A stretch of DNA of 55,191 nucleotides from Actinomycetota bacterium. Its GTDB lineage: Bacteria; Actinomycetota; Actinomycetes; Nanopelagicales; Nanopelagicaceae. The position numbers were made by a program, and so were the translations under genes. Positions 7,783 through 15,871 of this stretch are shown piece after piece. How positions within the stretch are numbered: position 1 is the stretch's first letter; every line of letters starts with the position of its first letter. The notes under the pieces are model-generated. The model made no database searches. It was not told where the DNA came from and saw nothing but the letters and a program-made list of their open reading frames with translations. The DNA lies in contig JAPLAW010000054.1 in assembly GCA_026393075.1 (NCBI GenBank), positions 1-55,191 of the forward strand, written 5' to 3'.

Positions 7783-9593
7783 GCTAACTCCTTCGAGAAA
7801 TCAGTATTTCCAAGGTAAGCCTCTAATACTCGCTCATCTTTCTGAACGGCTTGAGGGGTTCCTTCGGCGATAACTTTGCCACTTTGAATTACCGTCACAA
7901 TGTCAGCTAAGTCCATGAGGAATGCCACGTTATGTTCGATAAGAACTACGCACATTCCGCCAGCTGCAAGGGTGCGAATCAAACTAGTTAACGAATGCAT
8001 TTCATCTTGAGTTAGACCCGTTGCTGGTTCATCGAGAATCAAAATCTTTGGCTCTGTTGCAACTGCACGAATTACTTCGAGCAGGCGCTTCTGACCATGT
8101 GAAATTGAGCCGGCCGCAAGTTCTTCCATGCCCAGCATGCCAGCAAGTGAGAGAAGCGCTTTTGCTTCAGCCACACTTCGTGAATTAGCTTTTAGATAAC
8201 GAGGCGTGCGGAAGATTGCATCGAAAATACTGTACTTATCTCGTCGATACATTCCGGTTAACACGTTATCTAAAACGCTAACTCGTTCAAACAAGTGAGG
8301 AATCTGGAATACGCGGGTTACGCCATCACGGGCGACTTTAAATGGCTTCTTATCAGCTTCAACGCCTAGCAAAGTAACTGAACCCGAAGTTAGCTCGTGA
8401 TAGCGAGTTAGCGCAGAGATCAAAGTAGATTTACCGGAACCGTTTGGCCCGATAATTCCGTGAACTTCACCGGCCTTAAATTGAACTGAGATGCCGTCAA
8501 CTGCGTGAACTCCGCCGAAATGCTTAACAACGTCTTTTGCTTCAAGCAGAACTTCGCCTTTAGTTACATTCTTAACCGCGATATCTAAATGGTAGTTATC
8601 GGCTTCGCCAGGCATTACTTCTCGTGAACGAGGCGAACCGTAGCGAGATGCTCTATATGTGCCTACAATTCCGCGCGGCAGAATAATCATGGTCAAGAGC
8701 AAGATTGATCCCAAAACCAAAGTTCGATATTGACCGGTTCCTCGAATCGTGAAGTCGATTACCGCTACTAAAGCCACACCTAATACCGGCCCTGCCAAAG
8801 TTCCAACTCCGCCTAAGAACAAGCCGACGAAGAAGATCAAACCATTATTTAAATCGCCAATGTCCGCGACTGCATAACCGATTTGAATAGAAAGTAGTCC
8901 GCCAGCCAAGCCAGCAAGAGCGCCAGATACACTGAATACCTTTACGCGGTGCATATTTGGTGAGATACCAAGGGCTGTTGCAGTCTCTGACGATTCGCGT
9001 AGTGCCATTGTGTTACGGCCAAAACCACTAAAGATCAAGTTGCGTTGAACCACATAGGCAAGAATCAAAATTGTGATCATGACGCGGTAGAAACCTTCAG
9101 CCGACATCATTCCGCTAGGAATACCTGGGGCGAAAACTCCAAATAGGCCGTTGTATCCACCAGTTAATTCGCCACCATGTCGAACGGCTTCCATGGCAAT
9201 TAAGTTAACTGCCAAAGTGATCATGCCGAAATAAAGATAGGTAGCTCGTAGCGAAATAAGAATTACCAAGATTGCGAAGATCGCACCTATAACAGCTGAT
9301 GCAACAAGTGCCAACCAACCATTCCAGCCTTGCTTAACTGCAAGTATGGCTACGGCGTAACCCCCAACCATTTGCATTCCGGTGTGCATCAGGGATAGCA
9401 ATCCACCGTAACCCATACAGATATTTAGCGAAATTGTTAAAATCGCTGAACAGACAGCTACGGAAACTACTTGCAAATAGAAACTCGGATTATTGCTCGA
9501 CTTGATTAGGATCGGGAAGAAATAGAGAAGCGCGATTGCTAGAAGAGATCCTGTGATGAGAACTCGGTTCAAACCTTTAAATGTAGAAATCAT
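7779..9593 (-). CDS. Fused permease-ATPase of a branched-chain type ABC transporter (LivM-LivG)
   Basis: 604 residues in one frame. Residues about 10-315 form a LivM permease with roughly nine hydrophobic segments and the GYGGLLSLMHTGMQMVGGYA and GVGTLAGPVLG motifs. Residues about 348-600 form a LivG ATPase with Walker A GPNGSGKST (382-390), SHGQKRLLE signature and ILILDEPATGL. A linker of about 30 polar residues joins them. LivM and LivG are separate proteins in E. coli; the fusion ties one permease and one ATPase together 1:1. It directly abuts livH (TAA/ATG) and overlaps livF by 4 bases. Confidence 0.92.
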   Translation of the reverse strand: MISTFKGLNRVLITGSLLAIALLYFFPILIKSSNNPSFYLQVVSVAVCSAILTISLNICMGYGGLLSLMHTGMQMVGGYAVAILAVKQGWNGWLALVASAVIGAIFAILVILISLRATYLYFGMITLAVNLIAMEAVRHGGELTGGYNGLFGVFAPGIPSGMMSAEGFYRVMITILILAYVVQRNLIFSGFGRNTMALRESSETATALGISPNMHRVKVFSVSGALAGLAGGLLSIQIGYAVADIGDLNNGLIFFVGLFLGGVGTLAGPVLGVALVAVIDFTIRGTGQYRTLVLGSILLLTMIILPRGIVGTYRASRYGSPRSREVMPGEADNYHLDIAVKNVTKGEVLLEAKDVVKHFGGVHAVDGISVQFKAGEVHGIIGPNGSGKSTLISALTRYHELTSGSVTLLGVEADKKPFKVARDGVTRVFQIPHLFERVSVLDNVLTGMYRRDKYSIFDAIFRTPRYLKANSRSVAEAKALLSLAGMLGMEELAAGSISHGQKRLLEVIRAVATEPKILILDEPATGLTQDEMHSLTSLIRTLAAGGMCVVLIEHNVAFLMDLADIVTVIQSGKVIAEGTPQAVQKDERVLEAYLGNTDFSKELA

Positions 9594-10460
9594 TTATCTT
9601 CCCTCAACTCTCTTGCCGAAGAAGCCATTTGGTTTGAGAATTAAAATTACTGCTAGTACGAAGAAGGTGCTAAATAGTCCCCACGTTCCACCCAGCCAAG
9701 ATCTAACAACGCTATCTAAAATACCAATCATCAAGCCGCCAACTACTGCGCCTTTCGGGCTGCCGACGCCACCAATAATGGCTGCCGTGAAACCTTGAAT
9801 TGTGAAGAAGAGACCGGCGGCAGGTGCAACGATGATTACCGGCGATGCCAAGAAGCCAACTAGTGCAATAACTATGGTGCCAGTAATGAAAGCTAATTTA
9901 ATGACTGGCTTAGTTGGAATTCCAAGAATGGTCGAAGTGTCAGGATTATGCGCGATTGCCCGAATAGAACGTCCCCAAAGAGTGCGCTTTAGGAACTGAT
10001 CATTTGCAATAAACACAATTATCATCATCAGAATCACGAGTAACTTCTGCACTGATAATTTAGCACCAAAAATCGAGATGTCTTTTTCAATGAGATCGAA
10101 ATAACTAAAGGTAACGTTTACATATTTAATATTAAATGCGGACTGGAAGATCATTGCAGCAGCGAGGGTGGCAATAATCCAAGCAAATTTGCTGCCCGAT
10201 AACTGCACCGGCAACATGACCATACGTTCCATAATGAAGCCCATAAGTGCTGCAGCTATCACCAGTACTACTAATGATTGAATCAGTGGCCACTTCCAAA
10301 CACCAACCAACTGATAACCAAGGGCTGCGCCAAGGATAAAACCTTCGCCTTGCGCAAAGTTCATGATTCGGGTTGGTTGATAAACAATAGTCATACTCAG
10401 CGCAATGATCGCGAAAACCGATCCTGCGAAAAGACCATCGATCCAAATTTGAAGGCTCAT
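9594..10460 (-). CDS. livH: Branched-chain type ABC transporter permease (LivH)
   Basis: 288 residues with about eight membrane segments. The LivH hallmarks are IDGLFAGSVFAIIALSMTIVYQPTRIMNFAQGE near the N-terminus and GFTAAIIGGVGSPKGAVVGGLMIG near the C-terminus. It forms the membrane channel with the LivM domain. I take the ATG at 10460; a GTG one codon upstream is possible. It is separated from livK by a 150-base gap holding a large hairpin (10538-10576), which could give more binding protein than permease mRNA. Confidence 0.92.
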   Translation of the reverse strand: MSLQIWIDGLFAGSVFAIIALSMTIVYQPTRIMNFAQGEGFILGAALGYQLVGVWKWPLIQSLVVLVIAAALMGFIMERMVMLPVQLSGSKFAWIIATLAAAMIFQSAFNIKYVNVTFSYFDLIEKDISIFGAKLSVQKLLVILMMIIVFIANDQFLKRTLWGRSIRAIAHNPDTSTILGIPTKPVIKLAFITGTIVIALVGFLASPVIIVAPAAGLFFTIQGFTAAIIGGVGSPKGAVVGGLMIGILDSVVRSWLGGTWGLFSTFFVLAVILILKPNGFFGKRVEGR

Positions 10461-10537
10461 CACGTTCCATTTCTTGTAAAGATGGAATTTCTAAATTCTA
10501 TATAACTGTAAATTTAAAAATGAAATATTTATAGTTA

Positions 10538-10576
10538 AGTGAGAGTGAGCCTTATTTCTAACAGCTCACCCTCACT
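10538..10576 (-). promoter_or_regulatory. Stem-loop between livK and livH (attenuator or mRNA stabiliser)
   Basis: Arms 10538-10550 and 10564-10576 (13 bases, one mismatch) form a hairpin with a 13-base loop just after the livK stop. No T-run follows on the minus strand, so it is a poor terminator. Such intercistronic hairpins usually raise the level of binding-protein mRNA relative to downstream permease genes. Confidence 0.55.
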
Positions 10577-10613
10577 CTTGTAACTATTTAACTAATCACT
10601 TGATTAGCTTTTA

Positions 10614-11951
10614 TTAACCAGCTCGGTAGACCAACTTGCCGCTTACCTTTGCACACACAAGTGGCGATCCGGTAGCAGTCTTTGCGATCCAGCCTGCTTC
10701 AGGACAAGCAGCTGCTTGACGTGAGACGCCGTTAACTTCGATGGTGTACCAACCCTTAGCATCCTTACGCCATTCATAAACGTTGATGCCGTCAGCTTGA
10801 TACAAGTTGTGCTCTGGTCCTGGGTGAATACGAACACCTGATGGTGTCATCTTCGCAGGAATATCTAGCTTCTCCATCGCATCGCGAACCTTAGTTGCAT
10901 CCAATGAACGCACCTTGTTAGCAGCTACTGCATATGCATATAGGCAGTCAGCAGCAATTGCGGTTCCGTTAGGAGATGTTGCGCCAGACTTAACACCTGT
11001 GTTAAAGCCGTTTGCCTTAACTACAGCCTCTGTATGTGCCTTGTAGCCAGGTTGCCATAGTGACTTATCGCGAATTGGCCACTGATAGTTAGGTGCAGCC
11101 ATAAGTGTTCCAGCAAAGTCATCGCCACCAGTTTCGTGGAATGCGATGTTCTGAGCTCCAGAACCACCCATCAAGATGCCCTTGTACTTAAGTTCCTTAG
11201 CAGCCTTAGCTGTGTAAGCACCATAAGCGTTATTTGAAATGTTTACTGCTTCAGCACCCTTATCGATGAACTTCTGCAATTCAGCATTGTGTGAAGTTGC
11301 TGTCGATGTGATCTTTTCCCAACCTAAGTAAGTTAGACCGTACTTGGTTGCTTGTGCTGTGTAGTAAGCATCGAAATCTGTTCCAGTTGGGCCAGATTCA
11401 TAGATCATGCCGAACTTCTTGATGCTCCTCTTTTGAAGAACTGTCATAAGAGCGGTCAAAGTATCTTTGTAGTAATCCTGTGAACGGAATGCATACTTAT
11501 AATCCGTGAAGTCAAGAGCTGCTACAGCAGGTTGACAGTTCAGTTTCTTAGCTGCTTCGTAATAAGTTGCAGCGCCCTGATAGTAAGAAGAAATTGATGG
11601 TCCAGCAACCATATTGATTGATGAATCACCGGCAAGTTCCTTAGCATAATTTGCTGAAGCAACTGGATCTAATCCGCCATCACGAACAACGAGTTCGATC
11701 TTTGCGCCACCAATACCACCGGCTGCGTTAATTTGATCTGCAACAACTTGTAGTGAGTTGCGCTGTGAAATACCAAGAACTGCGAAAATGCCAGTCATTG
11801 GCGCAACTAAACCAATTTTAATCTTATCTGCTTTTGAATCCCAAACTTTCTTTGGGACAAGACCTGGATTATCTGCAGCAGTTGCTGTAACAGCTGTGCC
11901 AAATAATGCAGTTGCTGCTACTGCAGCAATGATTACTTTCTTTTTAAACAC
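10614..11951 (-). CDS. livK: Branched-chain type ABC transporter substrate-binding protein (LivK-like)
   Basis: 445 residues. The start is the GTG at 11951, with GGAGG four bases upstream and a signal peptide immediately after it (FKKKVIIAAVAATALFGTAVTATA, then AADN). The longer ORF start has neither. The body has the periplasmic-binding fold of the Leu/Ile/Val group: IKIGLVAPMTGIFAVLG, NAAGGIGGAKIELVVRDGG, then KKFGMIYESGPTGTDF. Unlike most Gram-positive binding proteins it has no lipobox Cys, so it would be released by signal peptidase I. Two GGAA/TTCC arrays lie upstream (11980 and 12091). The ligand is unknown. Confidence 0.9.
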   Translation of the reverse strand: MFKKKVIIAAVAATALFGTAVTATAADNPGLVPKKVWDSKADKIKIGLVAPMTGIFAVLGISQRNSLQVVADQINAAGGIGGAKIELVVRDGGLDPVASANYAKELAGDSSINMVAGPSISSYYQGAATYYEAAKKLNCQPAVAALDFTDYKYAFRSQDYYKDTLTALMTVLQKRSIKKFGMIYESGPTGTDFDAYYTAQATKYGLTYLGWEKITSTATSHNAELQKFIDKGAEAVNISNNAYGAYTAKAAKELKYKGILMGGSGAQNIAFHETGGDDFAGTLMAAPNYQWPIRDKSLWQPGYKAHTEAVVKANGFNTGVKSGATSPNGTAIAADCLYAYAVAANKVRSLDATKVRDAMEKLDIPAKMTPSGVRIHPGPEHNLYQADGINVYEWRKDAKGWYTIEVNGVSRQAAACPEAGWIAKTATGSPLVCAKVSGKLVYRAG

Positions 11952-11979
11952 ATTTCCTCCATCACTAACTGTGGATGTG

Positions 11980-12003
11980 TATCGCTCACCGAAACACCGT
12001 TCC
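11980..12003 (-). promoter_or_regulatory. Three-half-site operator array E before livK
   Basis: Read on the minus strand: GGAA, 5 bases, TTTC, 7 bases, GATA. Half-site matches to GGAA/TTCC/GGAA are 4, 3 and 2 of 4. The extended left part TGGAA-N5-TTTCG matches the arrays before the cupin and amidohydrolase genes. It ends 28 bases before the livK GTG, nearly the same distance as arrays B and C from their genes. Confidence 0.45.
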
Positions 12004-12090
12004 ATTACAGTAAGCATTCGTACCTACAAGGTCAAGGGTTTAGCGACTAAAACGCGATAAAAATGCGCAATACATAAGCGTTATGAATTC

Positions 12091-12115
12091 GTAATCATGT
12101 TCCGCTAGTTGGAAC
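12091..12115 (+). promoter_or_regulatory. Three-half-site operator array D upstream of livK
   Basis: GTAA 12091-12094, TTCC 12100-12103 and GGAAC 12111-12115 with spacers of 5 and 7. Only one base differs from the ideal half-sites. It lies about 140 bases upstream of livK, beyond array E, so the livK promoter carries two copies. A further CATAA-GCG-TTATG palindrome sits at 12073-12085. Confidence 0.5.
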
Positions 12116-12122
12116 TATTTAG

Positions 12123-12147
12123 AAAACCCAATAAAAATAGGGGTTTT
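12123..12147 (-). terminator. Hairpin at the end of the LLM gene
   Basis: AAAACCC (12123-12129) pairs with GGGTTTT (12141-12147); the TAA stop of the LLM gene lies at the base of the stem. On the minus strand the stem is followed by a short T-rich tail. It is a modest rho-independent terminator separating the IclR-LLM unit from the livK promoter. Confidence 0.55.
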
Positions 12148-13108
12148 AGAGGGTCGCTAATTTTGGTAGAAGTTCAAACAACCCCTCGTAAGAACTTCGC
12201 AGTACTGCCCCACTTGTTGCCCCTGGTGGAATTAGCTCCAGCCAATCTGCCCAGCCGCCATATCGCTTTGCGATAGTTTCGGTAATCTGTTCGAGAGAAC
12301 CATGCACAGTCATGGCATCGACTAATTCATCAGGCAACTCTGAAGTTGGTGTCGTCGTAAAGCCAGCACTTGCAGTAATTTCATGAAAGTAAGGAACGTT
12401 GCGATACATATCAAAGGAAGGCCTAAGCACTTCCCTAGCCTTTTTCGCATCTGGTTCAATCAGAACGCGCACCATTGCACTTCGCTGGCAGGTATTACCA
12501 GAAATCTGAGAACCTACTGCAAGGGCTGGTTCAAGGCTCTTGTGTAACCACTCGTAAGTATGTAACCAGTTAACAATTACGCCATCGGCAATTTCGCCAG
12601 CAAGTTTGGCCATGCCTGGACGAGTCGCGGCTAAGTGAATTGGAATTGAATCGCGTAACGGTTTTGCCAATCGTTGGTATCCATTAATTTGATAAAACTC
12701 ACCTGAGAAATTTGCTTTGGCGCCACTATGGGCCAACCAACTTTCGCGAATTGCTGCGACATATTCGCGCATTCGCACAGTCGGGCGTGCTGGATCAATT
12801 TGATAATGCTCACGATTCCAGTGATCCGGCATGGTTCCAATGCCTAATTCAAAGCGGCCATCGGTGATTGAATCAATTGTGGTGGCACCGAGTGCGGTAT
12901 TAACTGGTGGTCGCACCCAAGTGGTAATTGCAGTAATAATTTTGGGCTTACATGTTACGGTTCCAAAATAAGTAGCTGATGCAATACTTTCATTAGCAGC
13001 TTCACCAACGCAAAGAGCATATGCCCCAGCTGCTTCAGCGCTTTGTGCAATGTCGCGATATTCCGGAAGCGGGATACCTACAACTCCCATAGCCAATCCG
13101 ATTTTCAT
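12146..13108 (-). CDS. LLM-class (luciferase-like, F420-dependent) oxidoreductase
   Basis: 320 residues with the bacterial-luciferase TIM-barrel pattern: MKIGLAMGVVGIPLPEYRDIAQSAEAAGAYALCVGE, the conserved ITTWVRPPVNTALGATTIDSITDGRFELGIGT region (residues about 60-92) and RDSIPIHLAATRPGMAKLAGEIADGVIVNW (about 150-180). This second region matches F420-dependent tetrahydromethanopterin reductase-like members more than FMN-dependent ones. These enzymes use F420H2 or FMNH2 for reduction or oxygenation. It follows the IclR gene by 5 bases. A paralogue is at 29461. The cofactor call rests on family resemblance and the nearby npdG. Confidence 0.83.
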   Translation of the reverse strand: MKIGLAMGVVGIPLPEYRDIAQSAEAAGAYALCVGEAANESIASATYFGTVTCKPKIITAITTWVRPPVNTALGATTIDSITDGRFELGIGTMPDHWNREHYQIDPARPTVRMREYVAAIRESWLAHSGAKANFSGEFYQINGYQRLAKPLRDSIPIHLAATRPGMAKLAGEIADGVIVNWLHTYEWLHKSLEPALAVGSQISGNTCQRSAMVRVLIEPDAKKAREVLRPSFDMYRNVPYFHEITASAGFTTTPTSELPDELVDAMTVHGSLEQITETIAKRYGGWADWLELIPPGATSGAVLRSSYEGLFELLPKLATL

Positions 13109-13113
13109 TTAAC

Positions 13114-13899
13114 TTAAATTTTCTTCTTCGGGATATAGCCCATGCGCTTTGAAAGGCGGGCAGCTGAATCAAGAAGTAATGGCACGCACTGAGATAACTC
13201 TGATTTAAAGCGATCTGCCGGGCCACAAACGCTAATTACTGCAATTGGCGTGCCTGAACGGTCAAAGATTGGGGCAGCAACTGATGCTGAACCAGGTTGT
13301 CGCTCGCCTACAGACTGCGAGTAACCGCGTGTTCTAATTTGGCGTAATTCATAAATAATCTTTGCTGGATCAGTAGGTGTAATTGGCGTAATTACCTTTA
13401 ACTTGCGCTTTAAATACTGCAAAATTTCGGTCTCTGGCATCCAGGCTAAGAACGCCTTTGATGAACTGCCCGCATGCAATGGGTGCGTAATTCCCATAGC
13501 AACTGACATAACAATTTCACGATTGGGAATCACTTGATCAACATAGAGACGTTCGAAACCAGATCTGATTGAAAGGGTTGCTGTCTCATGAGTGGCTCGT
13601 GACAGTGCGGCGAGTTCAGGGGCGGCAAGAGAGCGAATATCTAATTGCGCTAAACAGGTTAAACCAAGGGCAAGTGAAGATGTGCCGAGTGTGTAGCGGC
13701 GAGATTCTTCAATTAAATCAATGAAACCACGACTGCGCAGTGATGCCAGAATGCGGTGGACGGCAGCTTTAGACAAACCTAAGTTTCGAGCAATTTCAGT
13801 GATACCTAAATCAGGCTCTCCGCATTGTGAAAAAAGAAGTAACACATCTGCAGCACGTTCAACCGTGGCGATTCGCTGTGACTTGCTCTCAACTGCCAT
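13114..13899 (-). CDS. IclR-family transcriptional regulator
   Basis: 261 residues. A winged helix-turn-helix covers about residues 10-75 (IATVERAADVLLLF, then LGITEIARNLGLSKAAVHRILASLRSRGFI), and an IclR effector domain covers about 85-255 (LAALSRATHETATLSIRSG, THPLHAGSSSKAFLAW, VAAPIFDRSGTPIAVISVCGPADR). IclR proteins bind palindromes near promoters and respond to small carboxylic or aromatic effectors. It is the only regulator in the catabolic island, and GGAA-N5-TTCC arrays lie before its own operon (14274) and five other promoter positions. The cognate assignment is inference, supported by the match to the known IclR box. Confidence 0.92.
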   Translation of the reverse strand: MAVESKSQRIATVERAADVLLLFSQCGEPDLGITEIARNLGLSKAAVHRILASLRSRGFIDLIEESRRYTLGTSSLALGLTCLAQLDIRSLAAPELAALSRATHETATLSIRSGFERLYVDQVIPNREIVMSVAMGITHPLHAGSSSKAFLAWMPETEILQYLKRKLKVITPITPTDPAKIIYELRQIRTRGYSQSVGERQPGSASVAAPIFDRSGTPIAVISVCGPADRFKSELSQCVPLLLDSAARLSKRMGYIPKKKI

Positions 13900-13902
13900 T
13901 AC

Positions 13903-14247
13903 TTAACCTCTTCCGAATCCGATACTTGCAGGTGGATCTGTTACCAACCGAGTTGAAATGAAGTCCCACCAATCATCTTGAGAAACACGTTCGGTTTCCC
14001 ATTCTGTATCTGCCTTTAGTGTTCCCAACGCCTTGCGGTATTCACCGAAGCCGGCTTCATCATCAAAAGCTGACCAAGATTCAATTGTGTAGCTATCCCC
14101 GATGACGCTGTAATACCAGCTAACTCCTTTAACCATTGGCAACTCTTTGTAAAACCACTTCTCACGATCTTCTAACCAATTCCAAAACTCATTCATATTT
14201 CGGCGTGACTTTTCAGAGAGATGCATTTTGTAAACTAAATAAATCAC
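13903..14247 (-). CDS. Small dimeric alpha/beta-barrel-like protein
   Basis: 114 residues starting at the GTG at 14247, which has an AAGGAGAG ribosome site about 9 bases upstream; the GTG three codons earlier lies too close to that site. The content (KSRRNMNEFWNWLEDREKWFYKELPMVKGVSWYYSVIGDSYTIESWSAFDDEAGFGEYRK) resembles small dimeric barrel proteins (NIPSNAP, EthD or antibiotic-monooxygenase-like), though no signature is decisive. It is the first gene of the unit with the IclR regulator and LLM oxidoreductase. Function unknown; an auxiliary isomerase or monooxygenase role is a guess. Confidence 0.65.
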   Translation of the reverse strand: MIYLVYKMHLSEKSRRNMNEFWNWLEDREKWFYKELPMVKGVSWYYSVIGDSYTIESWSAFDDEAGFGEYRKALGTLKADTEWETERVSQDDWWDFISTRLVTDPPASIGFGRG

Positions 14248-14273
14248 TAAGAACACCTCTCCTTTTCGAAAAT

Positions 14274-14298
14274 GGAATTGCGTTCCGCAGACCGTAAC
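14274..14298 (+). promoter_or_regulatory. Three-half-site operator array B (IclR operon side)
   Basis: GGAA 14274-14277, TTCC 14283-14286 and GTAAC 14294-14298, spacers 5 and 7, one mismatch in the last half-site. The first 17 bases from T14273 (TGGAA-N5-TTCCGCA) match array A at 14 of 17 positions. It ends 26 bases from the GTG of the barrel protein gene, placing it over the likely transcription start of the IclR operon (autoregulation). Confidence 0.62.
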
Positions 14299-14329
14299 AC
14301 CATAAAATGGAATTGGGAAGGGGAAACTC

Positions 14330-14359
14330 TTGTTTAGCGCCCTACATCTCAGGTATTGT
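14330..14359 (+). promoter_or_regulatory. Predicted sigma-70 promoter for the amidohydrolase operon
   Basis: A -35-like TTGTTT (14330-14335) and -10-like TATTGT (14354-14359) are 18 bases apart. Array C starts at 14363, right where transcription would begin, which is a repressor-like layout. Both boxes are imperfect, so the call is moderate. Confidence 0.4.
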
Positions 14360-14362
14360 GGC

Positions 14363-14387
14363 GGAACAAGGTTTCACTAGGTGGAAC
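14363..14387 (+). promoter_or_regulatory. Three-half-site operator array C (amidohydrolase operon side)
   Basis: GGAA 14363-14366, TTTC 14372-14375 and GGAAC 14383-14387 with spacers 5 and 7. Compared with array F at 30539-30562 (read on the minus strand), 20 of 26 positions are the same, including the last spacer bases TAGGT before GGAA. It ends 26-27 bases before the ATG at 14414. Confidence 0.65.
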
Positions 14388-14413
14388 GAACGAATTTGGC
14401 GAAAGGTGCGGCG

Positions 14414-15871
14414 ATGGCTACATATGACCTACTTATTAAGAATGTAAAAGTAGTTAATCACGATGGCGAATCAGCTGCCCCGCTAGATATTGCAGTCACC
14501 GACGGAATTGTTACCGCGATTGCTGCTGGGCTCGATGAAAGTAACGCCAAGAAAGTTGTTGATGGCACAGGTCGCGTTGCTTATCCCGGCGCAGTTGATG
14601 CGCACCAACATTGGGGTATCTATAACACTCTTGATCAAGACACAGTTTCTGAAAGTAAGGCCTCTGCTCAAGGTGGTGTGACAACTGCGATTACCTACAT
14701 GCGCACTGGTCAGTACTACCTAAATAAAGGCGGCAGTTATTTAGATTTCTTCCCAGAAGTTCTAGCGCTCAGCGAAAATCGCGCGCATATTGACTATGGC
14801 TTCCACTTAGCTCCAATGACTAACCAGCACATCTCTGAAATTCCAGAAATCATTTCGCAGTTTGGTGTTAGCTCGTTCAAGATTTTCATGTTCTATGGAA
14901 GCCATGGTTTACATGGCCGCTCCAATGATCAGTCTTCTTTCTTGATGACTCCCCCAGATGAGCGATACGACATTGCGCACTTTGAGTTTGTAATGCGCGG
15001 CGTTCAAGCAGCCCGCGAAAAGTTTGGCGACAAGGCAGATGCCATCTCACTCGGTCTTCATTGCGAGACAGCTGAAATCATGAGCGCGTACACCAAGATT
15101 GTCGAAGAAGAAGGTAGGTACAGCGGCCTTGAGGCTTATCACCAATCCCGTCCGCCACACTCCGAAGGTTTAGCAATCACGATTGCTTCTTACTTGGCAT
15201 ATGAGACTCAACTGCCAAATATCAACTTGCTACATTTAACATCACGCAAGGCTGTTGAAGCTGCCATGATGATGCAGAGTACGTTTCCACATATCAATTT
15301 CCGTCGTGAAGTCACTGTGGGGCACTTACTTGCCGACATTGAGAACTCAAAAGGCGTTGGCGGCAAGGTAAATCCACCACTTCGCCCACGCGCAGATGTT
15401 GAGGCACTTTGGACTCATCTAAAGGCCGGCAATCTTGACTGGGTCGTAAGTGATCATGCTTGTTGTAAAGAAGAACTTAAATTTGGAAATCCAAAAGAAG
15501 ATGTCTTCTTAGCAAAGTCCGGTTTTGGTGGTGCTGAATATCTATTACCTGGCATGGTTACCGAAGGTTTGCAACGAGGATTAACTCGCCCACAGATCGC
15601 TAAGTTAACTTCATACACTCCAGCACAGCGTTATGGTCTAAAGAAGAAGGGTTCACTCGCTGTTGGTTTTGAGGCCGACATCGCACTCGTTGATGAAAAT
15701 GTTAATTACACAGTGCGCGCTGCAGATTCTGAATCAACCCAAGGTCACACCCCATTTGAAGGTTTTACCTTAACTGCCAAAGTTACTGACACATTTGTGC
15801 GCGGTAATCAGGTTCTTGAAAATGGCAAGATCGTTGGACCTGCTGTTGGAAAGTATCAGTTCCGAGCTTGA
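14414..15871 (+). CDS. Dihydropyrimidinase/hydantoinase-like cyclic amidohydrolase
   Basis: 485 residues starting MATYDLLIKNVKVVN at the ATG at 14414, behind a GAAAGGTG site. All binuclear-metal ligands of the dihydropyrimidinase/allantoinase group are visible: HxH in DAHQH (64, 66), the lysine to be carboxylated in SFKIFMF (156), His 216 in GLHCET, His 274 in LLHLTS and Asp 347 in VVSDHA. Such enzymes open cyclic amides or imides (hydantoins, dihydropyrimidines, allantoin). It leads an operon with a CoA-transferase, a cyclase-type hydrolase, an MmgE/PrpD protein and an exporter-like MFS. It is the best pointer to a nitrogen-containing ring substrate. Exact substrate unknown. Confidence 0.88.
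   Translation: MATYDLLIKNVKVVNHDGESAAPLDIAVTDGIVTAIAAGLDESNAKKVVDGTGRVAYPGAVDAHQHWGIYNTLDQDTVSESKASAQGGVTTAITYMRTGQYYLNKGGSYLDFFPEVLALSENRAHIDYGFHLAPMTNQHISEIPEIISQFGVSSFKIFMFYGSHGLHGRSNDQSSFLMTPPDERYDIAHFEFVMRGVQAAREKFGDKADAISLGLHCETAEIMSAYTKIVEEEGRYSGLEAYHQSRPPHSEGLAITIASYLAYETQLPNINLLHLTSRKAVEAAMMMQSTFPHINFRREVTVGHLLADIENSKGVGGKVNPPLRPRADVEALWTHLKAGNLDWVVSDHACCKEELKFGNPKEDVFLAKSGFGGAEYLLPGMVTEGLQRGLTRPQIAKLTSYTPAQRYGLKKKGSLAVGFEADIALVDENVNYTVRAADSESTQGHTPFEGFTLTAKVTDTFVRGNQVLENGKIVGPAVGKYQFRA

Noticed and set aside
10132-10470. A 112-codon minus-strand ORF in another frame of livH
   Set aside because: It is a frame shadow of the LivH permease, which has all family motifs.
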